A stretch of 5,855 nucleotides of DNA from Actinomycetes bacterium (GTDB lineage Bacteria; Actinomycetota; CALGFH01), in contig JASLIH010000393.1 in the NCBI GenBank assembly GCA_030152105.1, positions 1 to 5,855 on the forward strand. The letters are read 5' to 3'. Position 1 is the stretch's first letter. Each line of letters begins with the position of its first letter. This document shows positions 1 through 5,669 of the stretch, one piece after another. The notes beneath the pieces are model-generated. The model ran no database searches. It worked only from the letters and a program-made list of their open reading frames with translations, and was not told the DNA's origin. The position numbers and the translations under genes are program-made.

Positions 1-1511
1 AGCTGGACCGCGTGCGCGAGTCCCGCGCGTTGGCCGTCCAGCCGCGGACCCTGGAGGTCCTGCGAGGGCTAGGGGTTACCGAGGAGCTGATCGAGCGGGG
101 CAACAGCGCGCTCCTGGTCCAGCTCCACGCCGGCGGCCGCGTCGTCCGCATCCGGCTGTTCGGGCTCGGCCTGGACGACACCGCCTACCCCTTCCTGCTG
201 CTGGTGTCCCAGGCCGAGACCGAACAGGTCCTGGGGGACCACCTGGCCGGCTGCGGCGTCCCGGTGGAGCGGGGTGTGGAGTTGGCCGCCTTCCACGCCG
301 AACCAGGCGGCGTCGCCTGCACCCTTGGCCACCGGGACGGACGCAGCGAGCAGGTGCGCGCTCGCTACCTGGTCGGCTGCGACGGCGCCGCCAGCACCGT
401 GCGACGCGGCGCCGGGATCCCGTTCCGGGGTGGCGACTACCCCCAGACCTTCGCCCTGGCCGACCTGGAGGTGGACGGGCTGGACCCCGACGCCGCCCAC
501 GCCTTTGCCGGTCAGGAAGGCATCGTGCTGTTCTTTCCGTTGGGCCGGCCCGCGAGCTGGCGGATGCTGGTCCTGGACCCGACCCTTCAGGGGCGGCGGG
601 AGCCGGCGCGGCCGTCGCTGGAGGAGCTGCAGGCTCTGGCCGACGCCTTCACGAGCGGCAGGGTGCGACTGCGCGACCCGGTCTGGCGGACCTACTTCGG
701 GCTCCAGCACCGCCACGCCAGCCGCTACCGGGCCGGACGGCTGTTCCTGGCCGGGGACGCCGCCCATGTCCACAGTCCCGCCGGCGGCCAGGGCATGAAC
801 ACCGGCATCCAGGACGCCTGGAACCTGGGCTGGAAACTCGCTCTGGTCAGCCGCGGGATCGCCGAGGAGGGCCTGCTGGACACCTACGACGCCGAACGCC
901 GCCCGGTCGGTGGCTTCGTCGTCCGCTTCACCGACCGGGCCTTCTCGGTCGCGACCTCGACCAACCCGCTGCTTCGGGCGCTGCGCACCCGGCTGGTCCC
1001 GCGGGTCCTGCCCCTGGGGTTGCGGTTGGACCGGACAGTGGCCTCCGGCTTCCGCACCATCGCCCAGCTCAACATCAGCTACCGCGACAGCCCGGCCGTC
1101 CAGGAAGGCCGTCCCACGCTGCGCCGAGGGCCCAAGGCCGGCGACCGGCTCCCCGATGCGCGCATCAGCCGAGACGGCCAGCAATGCTGGCTCGGTGAGG
1201 CCCTGGCCGCGCCAGGCTTCCACCTGTTGCTGTGCGGCCCGCCCGGCGACTGGCACCCCAGCCAGCTCACCGCCCTGCGCCACCGCTACCCCGACACGCT
1301 GGCTGTGCACCACCTGACCCGCGCGGCCACGCCCGGCGCCCTCCACGACGTTGGCGGGCGGGTGTCCGCGCGCCTCGGCGTCGACGGCACCGCCCAGTAC
1401 CTCATCCGCCCCGACGGTCAGATCGGCTACCGCTGTGGTGGCGACGATCTGGCCGGACTGCAGCGCTACCTCGGCCGCTGGCTCCCCAACGCCACCTCAC
1501 GGCCCGCCTGA
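1..1511 (+). CDS. FAD-dependent aromatic monooxygenase (class A flavoprotein hydroxylase), 5'-truncated
   Basis: Probable flavin hydroxylase that uses NAD(P)H and O2 to hydroxylate an aromatic or polyketide-like substrate in the cytoplasm. The reading frame is open from base 3 (L-D-R then the GTG at 12), so the true start lies upstream. The N-terminal GxGxxG FAD/ADP-binding motif, normally some 40 residues earlier, is missing. Numbering from the GTG at 12: SRALAVQPRTLEVL (4-17) is the usual segment after the first motif; YLVGCDGAASTVRR (119-132) is the DG motif; GDAAHVHSPAGGQGMN (248-263) is the FAD ribityl-binding GD motif, followed by GIQDAWNLGWKLA. Residues about 355-490 form the thioredoxin-like C-terminal domain of the phenol hydroxylase/PheA-TfdB type, with LIRPDGQIGYR near its end. 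Rifampicin-, tetracycline- and polyketide-modifying monooxygenases share this architecture, so the substrate cannot be assigned. It converges on the PAP2-kinase gene with a 77-bp gap. Family is secure; substrate is unknown. Confidence 0.93.
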   Translation, partial: LDRVRESRALAVQPRTLEVLRGLGVTEELIERGNSALLVQLHAGGRVVRIRLFGLGLDDTAYPFLLLVSQAETEQVLGDHLAGCGVPVERGVELAAFHAEPGGVACTLGHRDGRSEQVRARYLVGCDGAASTVRRGAGIPFRGGDYPQTFALADLEVDGLDPDAAHAFAGQEGIVLFFPLGRPASWRMLVLDPTLQGRREPARPSLEELQALADAFTSGRVRLRDPVWRTYFGLQHRHASRYRAGRLFLAGDAAHVHSPAGGQGMNTGIQDAWNLGWKLALVSRGIAEEGLLDTYDAERRPVGGFVVRFTDRAFSVATSTNPLLRALRTRLVPRVLPLGLRLDRTVASGFRTIAQLNISYRDSPAVQEGRPTLRRGPKAGDRLPDARISRDGQQCWLGEALAAPGFHLLLCGPPGDWHPSQLTALRHRYPDTLAVHHLTRAATPGALHDVGGRVSARLGVDGTAQYLIRPDGQIGYRCGGDDLAGLQRYLGRWLPNATSRPA

Positions 1512-1588
1512 CCAAAGCAGCGCACCACGACACTCCCACCGATCCAAGGCACCAAACTTCGCTGGTCGTGCCGGGGCCGTGTCGGCGG
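1512..1588. other. Convergent intergenic gap without a clear terminator
   Basis: This gap separates two genes that end facing each other, where a bidirectional terminator would be expected. The only complementarity I found by eye is a weak CACGAC/GTCGTG pair separated by more than 30 bases, with no T-tract on either strand. I do not call a terminator here. Confidence 0.4.
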
Positions 1589-3796
1589 TCATCGTGCCTC
1601 CCCTGGGTCCAGGTGTAGCCGCCCGCCCGAGCGTTCCTCCAGCCTCTGCTGGAGCGACTGGCGGGTGGTGTAGCCGAGGATGAGCGACGCCTCGCTGGTG
1701 ACCTCGGCCCGGCTCGCCACTGGCGCGGTCATCCGCGTGCTGACACAGCCGCCGGGGAACACGTCGAACCGGGTGGCTGTGAACATCGGCCCCAGGTCGT
1801 GGATCAGCATGAGGCGCCGGGTTCCGGGCTGGTCGGACAGGACCGGGCTGGCGCCCGCCGGGTCACAGGTGGCGGCCAGCCGGACGACCATCGCGCCCAT
1901 GCCGGCCCGGTCGTTGTCGAGGGTGAGCACCGACCGGCCGTTGTTGACGGTCACGTTGCTCAGTGACCAGCCGGCCGGTAGGGACCGCAGGCAGGGTACC
2001 AGCGACGCCGACGGCACGGACTGGGCCTCCAGCCACTGTGGCTCCAGATCGGTGCAGGCAAGGTTGCCGATGTACAGCGGCGTCGCGCCGGCCTCGTTGT
2101 GGGTGACGTTCTCGACGATATTCGACCCGACCAGTAGCCCGAGCAACGCTACCAGCGCCAGGAGACCGATGCGGCGGAGGCTCCAGCGCTGGATCCGGAT
2201 CGGCCGCGGTGGGTGTGGCAGCAGCCTGACGAACTCGGCGTGCAGGTCGCGGCCCCGCTCGCGCAGCATCCGGCGCAGCTGGGACGGCAGGGCCAGGCCC
2301 CGGGCGGCCGCGAACCCTTCGGTGATCTCCTCGGTGTTGAACTGGAGCTGGGCCCGCTGGTAGACCTGCTCGGGGCTGGAGCGCAGGGCCAGACACAGCA
2401 TCATGTTGGCCAGGTCGACGGCCTGGCGCCAGGGAGTGGGGCGAGCCTCGATGAAGGCGACGTCGATCAGCTGCATGCGGCCGTCGCGGACCAGCAGGTT
2501 GGCCGGCTTGATGTCGCGGTGGGCCAGGCCGGCGTCCCACAGCCGGCGCACCATGCCGAGGCCGTCGTCGATGATCTGCTCGTCGACCTCGGCCTCGCCC
2601 AGCTCGACCGCGCCGTCGAAGAACTCGGTGACCAGCAGGTACTCCCGTTCAGGGGTCAGCTCCACGAACCCATAGGGTGCCGGGCTGGGCAGCCCGGCGT
2701 CGCGGCACACCCGCAGGGCGTAGTCCTCCTGCTGGACCAGCCGCCGCACGGTGTTGAACGGCTTCTCGTCCTCCAACCGCCCATACAGCAGCTCCCGGCC
2801 CAGCTTGTACCAGCGGTCGGCCCGCAGGTGGCTCTTGGCATACAGCTTGCCGAACAGGTAGCTGGGCGGGTCGCCCTTGACGGTGATCCGCAGGGGAGTG
2901 GAGCCGGCCGACCCGGCCAGCCCGAACGGCTTGACCTCGGTGACGACCAGGCCGAGCTGGTCCTCCAGCCCCTGCCGGATCGCCGCCCCTCGCGGGCCGC
3001 CGACATCCAGGTGGGCGGCGCGGCCGCGTCGGTAGGCGACCGGGAACACCTCGTTGGGGGCGAACAGCCGGAAGGCAACCAGCGGAAGGGTCACCCCGAT
3101 GGCCGCCGCCACCAGCACATCGGTTGGGGCGTCGGCGCCAAGGGCGACGCGGCCGAGCGCGGTCAGCGTCACCAGCCCGGCCGCGACCCATTTGCCGGTG
3201 TTGCGCCAGCGGCCCTCCGGCACCATCGAGTACAGGATCCCCACCAGCAGCGCCGCGAACAGCGTGACCTGGAGCGACGGCATCCCCCAGCCGCCCCAGC
3301 TCGCCCCGATGACCACCCCGAACGGTCGTGGCCGCTGGGCGATCGGCGGCAGCCACGCCTGGACGACCAGGGTCAGCAGCTGCGCCAGGACCAGCACCAC
3401 GATCAGGTGCCGGAACCGCCGCAGCACCAGCAGCGCCACCAGCAGCCCCGCCAGCAGGCCGTTGATGACCCACCAGGAGCTGATCACCGCCAGCGCCCGC
3501 CAGGCCCCCACCAGCCCCGGCGCCTGAAGCCCGGTCAGCCACCGGACCACCGCGTCGTCGACGACGGTCACGTTCACGGCCAGGCCACGCATCCCGCCGG
3601 CGAAGACCACGATCGTCAGCGCCATCAGCACGCCCCCGACGATCAGCCACCGCACCCCGCTGGTCTGCAGGTGATAGGGCAGTGGCGGCGCCTCCCCGGT
3701 CGGCCGGCGGCGGCGCGGCAACCGCAGCGTCTCAGCCGGGGCGGGCTGCCGCTGCGGGACGCTGGTGCGGGTCGACCGGTCAGCGGATACGTCCAT
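1589..3796 (-). CDS. Membrane fusion protein: degenerate PAP2 phosphatase domain + kinase domain + extracytoplasmic domain
   Basis: A 735-residue protein. Residues 1-45 are a polar, basic N-tail (RLPRRRRP at 25-32). About six membrane helices follow (roughly 49-67, 105-125, 130-149, 174-191, 203-220, 225-246), matching a PAP2 fold. PAP2 signature positions are recognisable but degenerate: QRPRP (154-158) without the usual upstream Lys, PSLQ (173-176) in place of PSGH, and GRVALGADAPTD (215-226) in place of SRx5Hx3D. Both catalytic histidines are therefore absent. Residues about 300-470 resemble a eukaryotic-like or RIO/lipopolysaccharide-kinase-type kinase: Lys candidates in FGKLYAK (315-321), catalytic loop HRDIKPANLLV (426-436), metal-binding Asp445 in LIDVAF. 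A seventh helix (about 543-558), preceded by basic RIQRWSLRR, leads to a 175-residue domain with cysteines 581, 602, 644 and 684. The positive-inside rule places the kinase in the cytoplasm and the C-terminal domain outside. The ATG has AGAGGG four bases upstream. It lies 80 bp downstream of the TetR gene on the same strand. The substrate (protein, lipid or sugar) is unknown. Confidence 0.85.
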   Translation of the reverse strand: MDVSADRSTRTSVPQRQPAPAETLRLPRRRRPTGEAPPLPYHLQTSGVRWLIVGGVLMALTIVVFAGGMRGLAVNVTVVDDAVVRWLTGLQAPGLVGAWRALAVISSWWVINGLLAGLLVALLVLRRFRHLIVVLVLAQLLTLVVQAWLPPIAQRPRPFGVVIGASWGGWGMPSLQVTLFAALLVGILYSMVPEGRWRNTGKWVAAGLVTLTALGRVALGADAPTDVLVAAAIGVTLPLVAFRLFAPNEVFPVAYRRGRAAHLDVGGPRGAAIRQGLEDQLGLVVTEVKPFGLAGSAGSTPLRITVKGDPPSYLFGKLYAKSHLRADRWYKLGRELLYGRLEDEKPFNTVRRLVQQEDYALRVCRDAGLPSPAPYGFVELTPEREYLLVTEFFDGAVELGEAEVDEQIIDDGLGMVRRLWDAGLAHRDIKPANLLVRDGRMQLIDVAFIEARPTPWRQAVDLANMMLCLALRSSPEQVYQRAQLQFNTEEITEGFAAARGLALPSQLRRMLRERGRDLHAEFVRLLPHPPRPIRIQRWSLRRIGLLALVALLGLLVGSNIVENVTHNEAGATPLYIGNLACTDLEPQWLEAQSVPSASLVPCLRSLPAGWSLSNVTVNNGRSVLTLDNDRAGMGAMVVRLAATCDPAGASPVLSDQPGTRRLMLIHDLGPMFTATRFDVFPGGCVSTRMTAPVASRAEVTSEASLILGYTTRQSLQQRLEERSGGRLHLDPGEAR

Positions 3797-3876
3797 GATT
3801 CCCTCTCAACCCAGCAGTCAGGTTCGCAAGGCACTGCGCGCGAGACGGCTGTCCTGGTTGTGCCGGAAGCCGATGC

Positions 3877-4659
3877 TCAGGTGTGGTCGCTGGGGGAGTT
3901 GCGCGCGTGCTCCAACCCATCGACCAGCACATGCAGCCCGGCGGTGAACCGCTCGTCGCGGTTGTCGATCCATACGTGTTCGCCCAGGGCGACCAGGGCG
4001 GGGAACTGGTCGGGGGGAAGGGAGCGGAAGAACTGGTGCAGCTGGGCTCTGGTTGCCGGGTCGCGGACGCGTTGCTCGTTGACGGAGGTGGACGTGTCGC
4101 TGACCGCGAAGCCGACGGTGTAGTCGACCAGCAGGAAGAAGGCCAGACCGGCGTCGCGCTCGCCGAACCCGGCGGCCTGCAGCGGCTCAAGGAACGCCTC
4201 GGCCAGGGCCAGGGAGTGAGGTCCGAGCGGGTCGCGTGACTTGAGGATCCTGGCCACCCCGGGATGCTGCTCGAGCACCTGGCGCAGCCGATGGGCCAGG
4301 ACCTTGAGCTGGTCGGTCCAGCCCAGGGCGTGATCCAGGTGGACGTCGACCTCGGCCAGCACGTTGTCCAGCACCAGGTCCTGGAGCTGTTGCTTGTTGC
4401 GGACGTGATGGTAGACGGCGCCGGGGACGACCCCGAGGCGGGCGGCCAGACCTCGCATGGTGAGGGCCTGGATGCCGTCCTGGGCGATCACCGCCAGGGC
4501 CTCGGCGACCACCCGCTCGCGCGTGAGCCGGGGACGACGGTCCTGGTCGTCGGTGGGCGGGTCGAACCACAGCGAGCGCGCCCTCCCGTCGGTCGCCGCT
4601 GCGGCAGACGCCGCCGTTGCTCGACTGCTGTGGGAGGCAGGCAGTTGCCGCTGTGCCAC
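3877..4659 (-). CDS. TetR-family transcriptional repressor
   Basis: A 260-residue cytoplasmic DNA-binding regulator. Residues 1-43 are a low-complexity, Ala/Ser- and charge-rich extension. The TetR N-terminal domain starts at about 45 (LTRERVVAEALAVIAQDG), and the helix-turn-helix is at about 65-96 (ALTMRGLAARLGVVPGAVYHHV, then RNKQQLQDLV), with the typical YHHVRNK end. The all-helical C-terminal ligand/dimer domain ends in RFTAGLHVLVDGLEHA, a pattern typical of the TetR_C class that includes the tetracycline repressor. The ligand is unknown. The start is GTG: AAGGAG lies five bases upstream (4665-4670), whereas the overlapping ATG at 4661 is in another frame. Its promoter region holds paired inverted repeats shared with the upstream region of hsp20, so it probably autoregulates and represses its divergent neighbours (inference). 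The PAP2-kinase gene follows 80 bp downstream and may be co-transcribed. Confidence 0.93.
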   Translation of the reverse strand: MAQRQLPASHSSRATAASAAAATDGRARSLWFDPPTDDQDRRPRLTRERVVAEALAVIAQDGIQALTMRGLAARLGVVPGAVYHHVRNKQQLQDLVLDNVLAEVDVHLDHALGWTDQLKVLAHRLRQVLEQHPGVARILKSRDPLGPHSLALAEAFLEPLQAAGFGERDAGLAFFLLVDYTVGFAVSDTSTSVNEQRVRDPATRAQLHQFFRSLPPDQFPALVALGEHVWIDNRDERFTAGLHVLVDGLEHARNSPSDHT

Positions 4660-4664
4660 ATGGA

Positions 4665-4670
4665 CTCCTT
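4665..4670 (-). promoter_or_regulatory. Shine-Dalgarno fixing the GTG start of the TetR gene
   Basis: On the minus strand this reads AAGGAG, a full consensus Shine-Dalgarno, five bases before the GTG at 4659. It decides the start in favour of GTG over later in-frame codons. Confidence 0.8.
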
Positions 4671-4681
4671 GAACGTCGATC

Positions 4682-4711
4682 TTGACAGTTGAACAGAGGT
4701 CAGTTTACGTT
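4682..4711 (+). promoter_or_regulatory. Promoter for the micropeptide/barrel-protein operon
   Basis: A consensus -35 TTGACA (4682-4687) is followed, after an 18-base spacer, by the candidate -10 TACGTT (4706-4711), which is weak (T, A and the final T match). The predicted transcription start is near 4718, giving a leader of about 60 bases to the ATG at 4781. The equivalent element before hsp20 has the same geometry, which supports the assignment. Confidence 0.65.
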
Positions 4712-4725
4712 GAACACTGTTACCA
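4688..4725. promoter_or_regulatory. Paired operator, divergent region (degenerate copy)
   Basis: Two imperfect inverted repeats: TGAACA-G-AGGTCA (4690-4702) and TGAACA-C-TGTTAC (4711-4723), against an ideal TGAACA-n-TGTTCA. Their centres (4696 and 4717) are 21 bp apart, about two helical turns, so two dimers could bind the same face of DNA. The first lies between the -35 and -10 of the plus-strand promoter; the second covers its predicted start. Both also lie within the candidate minus-strand promoter. The likely binder is the adjacent TetR protein (inference). Confidence 0.65.
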
Positions 4726-4730
4726 ATCAA
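4702..4730 (-). promoter_or_regulatory. Candidate promoter of the TetR gene
   Basis: On the minus strand, TTGATT (4730-4725) and TAAACT (4707-4702) are separated by 17 bases. Each hexamer matches four of six consensus positions. The start would fall near 4695, with a leader of about 36 bases. Its -10 overlaps the opposing plus-strand -10 by two bases, so the two promoters share the same operators and would compete for polymerase. Weaker evidence than for the plus-strand promoter. Confidence 0.45.
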
Positions 4731-4780
4731 GTGAACCCTGATCACCCAAGTGACGGGGGGGAGAAGAGGAGACCTGCCAG

Positions 4781-4885
4781 ATGAAGATCCTGTTGCTGGT
4801 GGCTGCGGCCCTCGGGCTGGGTGCCGTGCTGGCCGGGAACGTGCTGCCTGACGTCACCCGGTACCTGCGAATCAGAAGGATGTAG
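4781..4885 (+). CDS. 34-residue single-helix membrane micropeptide (DUF6893-like)
   Basis: The frame starts at ATG 4781 and ends with TAG 4883-4885. AGGAG at 4767-4771 is nine bases upstream, and a promoter with operators precedes it. The peptide has a Lys near the start, a hydrophobic helix at about residues 3-18 (ILLLVAAALGLGAVLA), then NVLPDVTRYLRIRRM. The short hydrophobic stretch followed by a P-x-x-x-RYL-x-x-RRM tail resembles the very small actinobacterial proteins grouped as DUF6893, recalled from memory and unchecked. No function is known to me. Placement directly downstream of a regulated promoter, 51 bp before the next gene, suggests it is the first gene of a two-gene operon. It is short enough for automatic annotation to miss. 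Confidence 0.72.
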   Translation: MKILLLVAAALGLGAVLAGNVLPDVTRYLRIRRM

Positions 4886-4901
4886 GGAAAGCCGACGGCT
4901 C

Positions 4902-4914
4902 TGTCCGCAGGACA
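4902..4914 (+). other. Small hairpin between the micropeptide and the barrel-protein gene
   Basis: TGTCC and GGACA are perfect five-base complementary arms around a GCA loop. No T-tract follows, so it is not an intrinsic terminator. It could be a minor processing or leader structure, or chance. Confidence 0.3.
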
Positions 4915-4924
4915 TCGCTGGGAA

Positions 4925-4936
4925 GGGCACAAGCCC
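4925..4936 (+). promoter_or_regulatory. Hairpin overlapping the ribosome-binding site of the next gene
   Basis: GGGC-ACAA-GCCC ends exactly at the base before the ATG at 4937. The only Shine-Dalgarno candidate, GGAAGGG (4921-4927), is partly inside the first arm. The stem is only four GC pairs, but it would occlude the site and could lower or regulate translation relative to the micropeptide. Confidence 0.35.
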
Positions 4937-5560
4937 ATGTTCATTCGGGTCATCCAGGGTCGGGCGACCAACCCGCCCGGGATCCGCAGGGATCTGGGAC
5001 GCTGGCAGCGTCAGCTCGCCGCCGATGCCGACGGCTGGCTTGGTTCCACGACGGGGATCACCGATGACGGCTGGAGCGTGACCGTGGTCCGCTTCGCCTC
5101 CGAGGCCCAGGCTCGTCGCAACAGTGATCGGCCTGAGCAGCGTGAGTGGTGGCGCGATGCATCCCAGCACCTTGCTCGGGTCGTCGTCCACGACGCCTCC
5201 AAGATCCACCTCGACCAGGATGGCGGCGCTGAGGAGGCCGGCTTCGTGCGGGTTACCCAGGGCCACAGTGACGACCTGACGCGCATGGTCCGCGCAGCAC
5301 GTCCTGGCCAGGAGAACCCGGCCGGGGACGGGCCGCAGGTTCTCGGCATGACGGTGGCCGAGCACGCTGACCGGCCAGGTGACTTCACCCAGATCGTCTA
5401 CTTCAGCTCCGAGCAGGACGCCCGGCGCCTCGAACAGGAGCTCCCGATCGAGACAGCGGAGCCGGCCCAGGAGCACCACCGAGGCCTGATGGCCGACTTG
5501 CGCTCCTTCGACCTGCGGGACCCACAGATGCTCATCCCGTCCGACGTACCGACCTACTAG
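4937..5560 (+). CDS. Two-repeat protein of probable dimeric alpha/beta-barrel (ABM-like) fold, function unknown
   Basis: A 207-residue soluble protein with no signal peptide or membrane segment. It consists of two similar halves. Residues 2-73 run from MFIRVIQGR through GWLGSTTGITDDGWSVTVVRFASEAQARR; residues 102-166 run from GFVRVTQGH through QVLGMTVAEHADRPGDFTQIVYFSSEQDARR. Each half has the order strand (VRVxQG), helix, strand (xxLGxT), strand (hydrophobic V/I-rich then F-(A/S)-S-E) and helix (xxARR), typical of the ferredoxin-like dimeric alpha/beta-barrel unit seen in antibiotic-biosynthesis-monooxygenase and EthD-like proteins. The fused pair could form a complete barrel in one chain. 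A short tail (about 188-207) follows. I see no conserved catalytic residue that would justify calling it an enzyme. It follows the micropeptide by 51 bp and precedes hsp20, suggesting a stress-related role by context only. Confidence 0.8.
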   Translation: MFIRVIQGRATNPPGIRRDLGRWQRQLAADADGWLGSTTGITDDGWSVTVVRFASEAQARRNSDRPEQREWWRDASQHLARVVVHDASKIHLDQDGGAEEAGFVRVTQGHSDDLTRMVRAARPGQENPAGDGPQVLGMTVAEHADRPGDFTQIVYFSSEQDARRLEQELPIETAEPAQEHHRGLMADLRSFDLRDPQMLIPSDVPTY

Positions 5561-5614
5561 GGAACAGGCCGTCGGCTCCACACCATCGCCCCCTCCTCCG
5601 CCAGGGCCGCCCCT
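5561..5614. other. Spacer after the barrel-protein gene; weak hairpin only
   Basis: Contains CAGGG-CCGC-CCCTG (5602-5615), a five-pair hairpin directly before the second promoter block. It lacks a T-tract, so termination of the upstream operon here is uncertain and read-through into hsp20 is possible. Confidence 0.3.
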
Positions 5615-5625
5615 GAACGCCGACC

Positions 5626-5655
5626 TTGACAGTTGAACAGTGTTCAGATTACTAT
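5626..5655 (+). promoter_or_regulatory. Promoter of the hsp20 gene
   Basis: Consensus -35 TTGACA (5626-5631), an 18-base spacer, and -10 TACTAT (5650-5655; four of six consensus positions). The predicted start near 5662 leaves a leader of about 90 bases. It looks like a housekeeping-sigma promoter kept off by a repressor rather than an alternative heat-shock sigma promoter. Confidence 0.72.
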
Positions 5656-5669
5656 GAACACAGTTCAAC
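5632..5669. promoter_or_regulatory. 38-bp near-perfect palindromic double operator of hsp20
   Basis: Arms GTTGAACAGTGTTCA (5632-5646) and TGAACACAGTTCAAC (5655-5669) are reverse complements except at one base, around the eight-base centre GATTACTA. Each arm is itself an inverted repeat: TGAACA-G-TGTTCA (5634-5646) and TGAAC-ACA-GTTCA (5655-5667), with centres 21 bp apart. The first sits between -35 and -10; the second begins on the last base of -10 and covers the predicted start, a classic repression geometry. The binder is probably the TetR protein encoded at 4659-3877 (inference). Confidence 0.75.

Larger units (their letters stand above)
4671..4744 (+). repeat. Direct repeat copy 1 of the promoter-operator block
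   Basis: This stretch matches 5615-5690 over its whole length with scattered substitutions and about two bases of indel. Both copies begin GAACG(T/C)CGA(T/C)C, continue TTGACAGTTGAACAG, and share the later words TGAACAC and CAAGTGA(A/G)C(C/A)CTG(A/G)TCA. The similarity runs well past the promoter hexamers and operators, so the two regions look like duplicates of one ancestral upstream region. Confidence 0.85.

Noticed and set aside
69..1346. 425-codon minus-strand frame opposite the monooxygenase
   Set aside because: The plus strand carries unmistakable FAD-hydroxylase motifs; the opposite frame is a compositional shadow with no recognisable domain.
3797..3876. Separate promoter or terminator between the TetR and PAP2-kinase genes
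   Set aside because: No convincing hexamer pair, operator copy or hairpin with T-run was found in these 80 bases; co-transcription is possible but unproven.
2213..4123. Very long open frame on the plus strand opposite the PAP2-kinase gene
   Set aside because: It mirrors a confident minus-strand gene in high-GC DNA. Its translation is Gln/His/Pro-rich without domain motifs and runs into the TetR gene.
5602..5615. Intrinsic terminator after the barrel-protein gene
   Set aside because: A five-pair GC hairpin exists but no T-tract follows, and it abuts the next promoter block; recorded only as a weak hairpin.
5632..5669. LexA/SOS box reading of the GAAC...GTTC palindromes
   Set aside because: Actinobacterial SOS boxes have four bases between GAAC and GTTC; the clean repeats here have three (AGT, ACA), and the neighbours are not DNA-repair genes.
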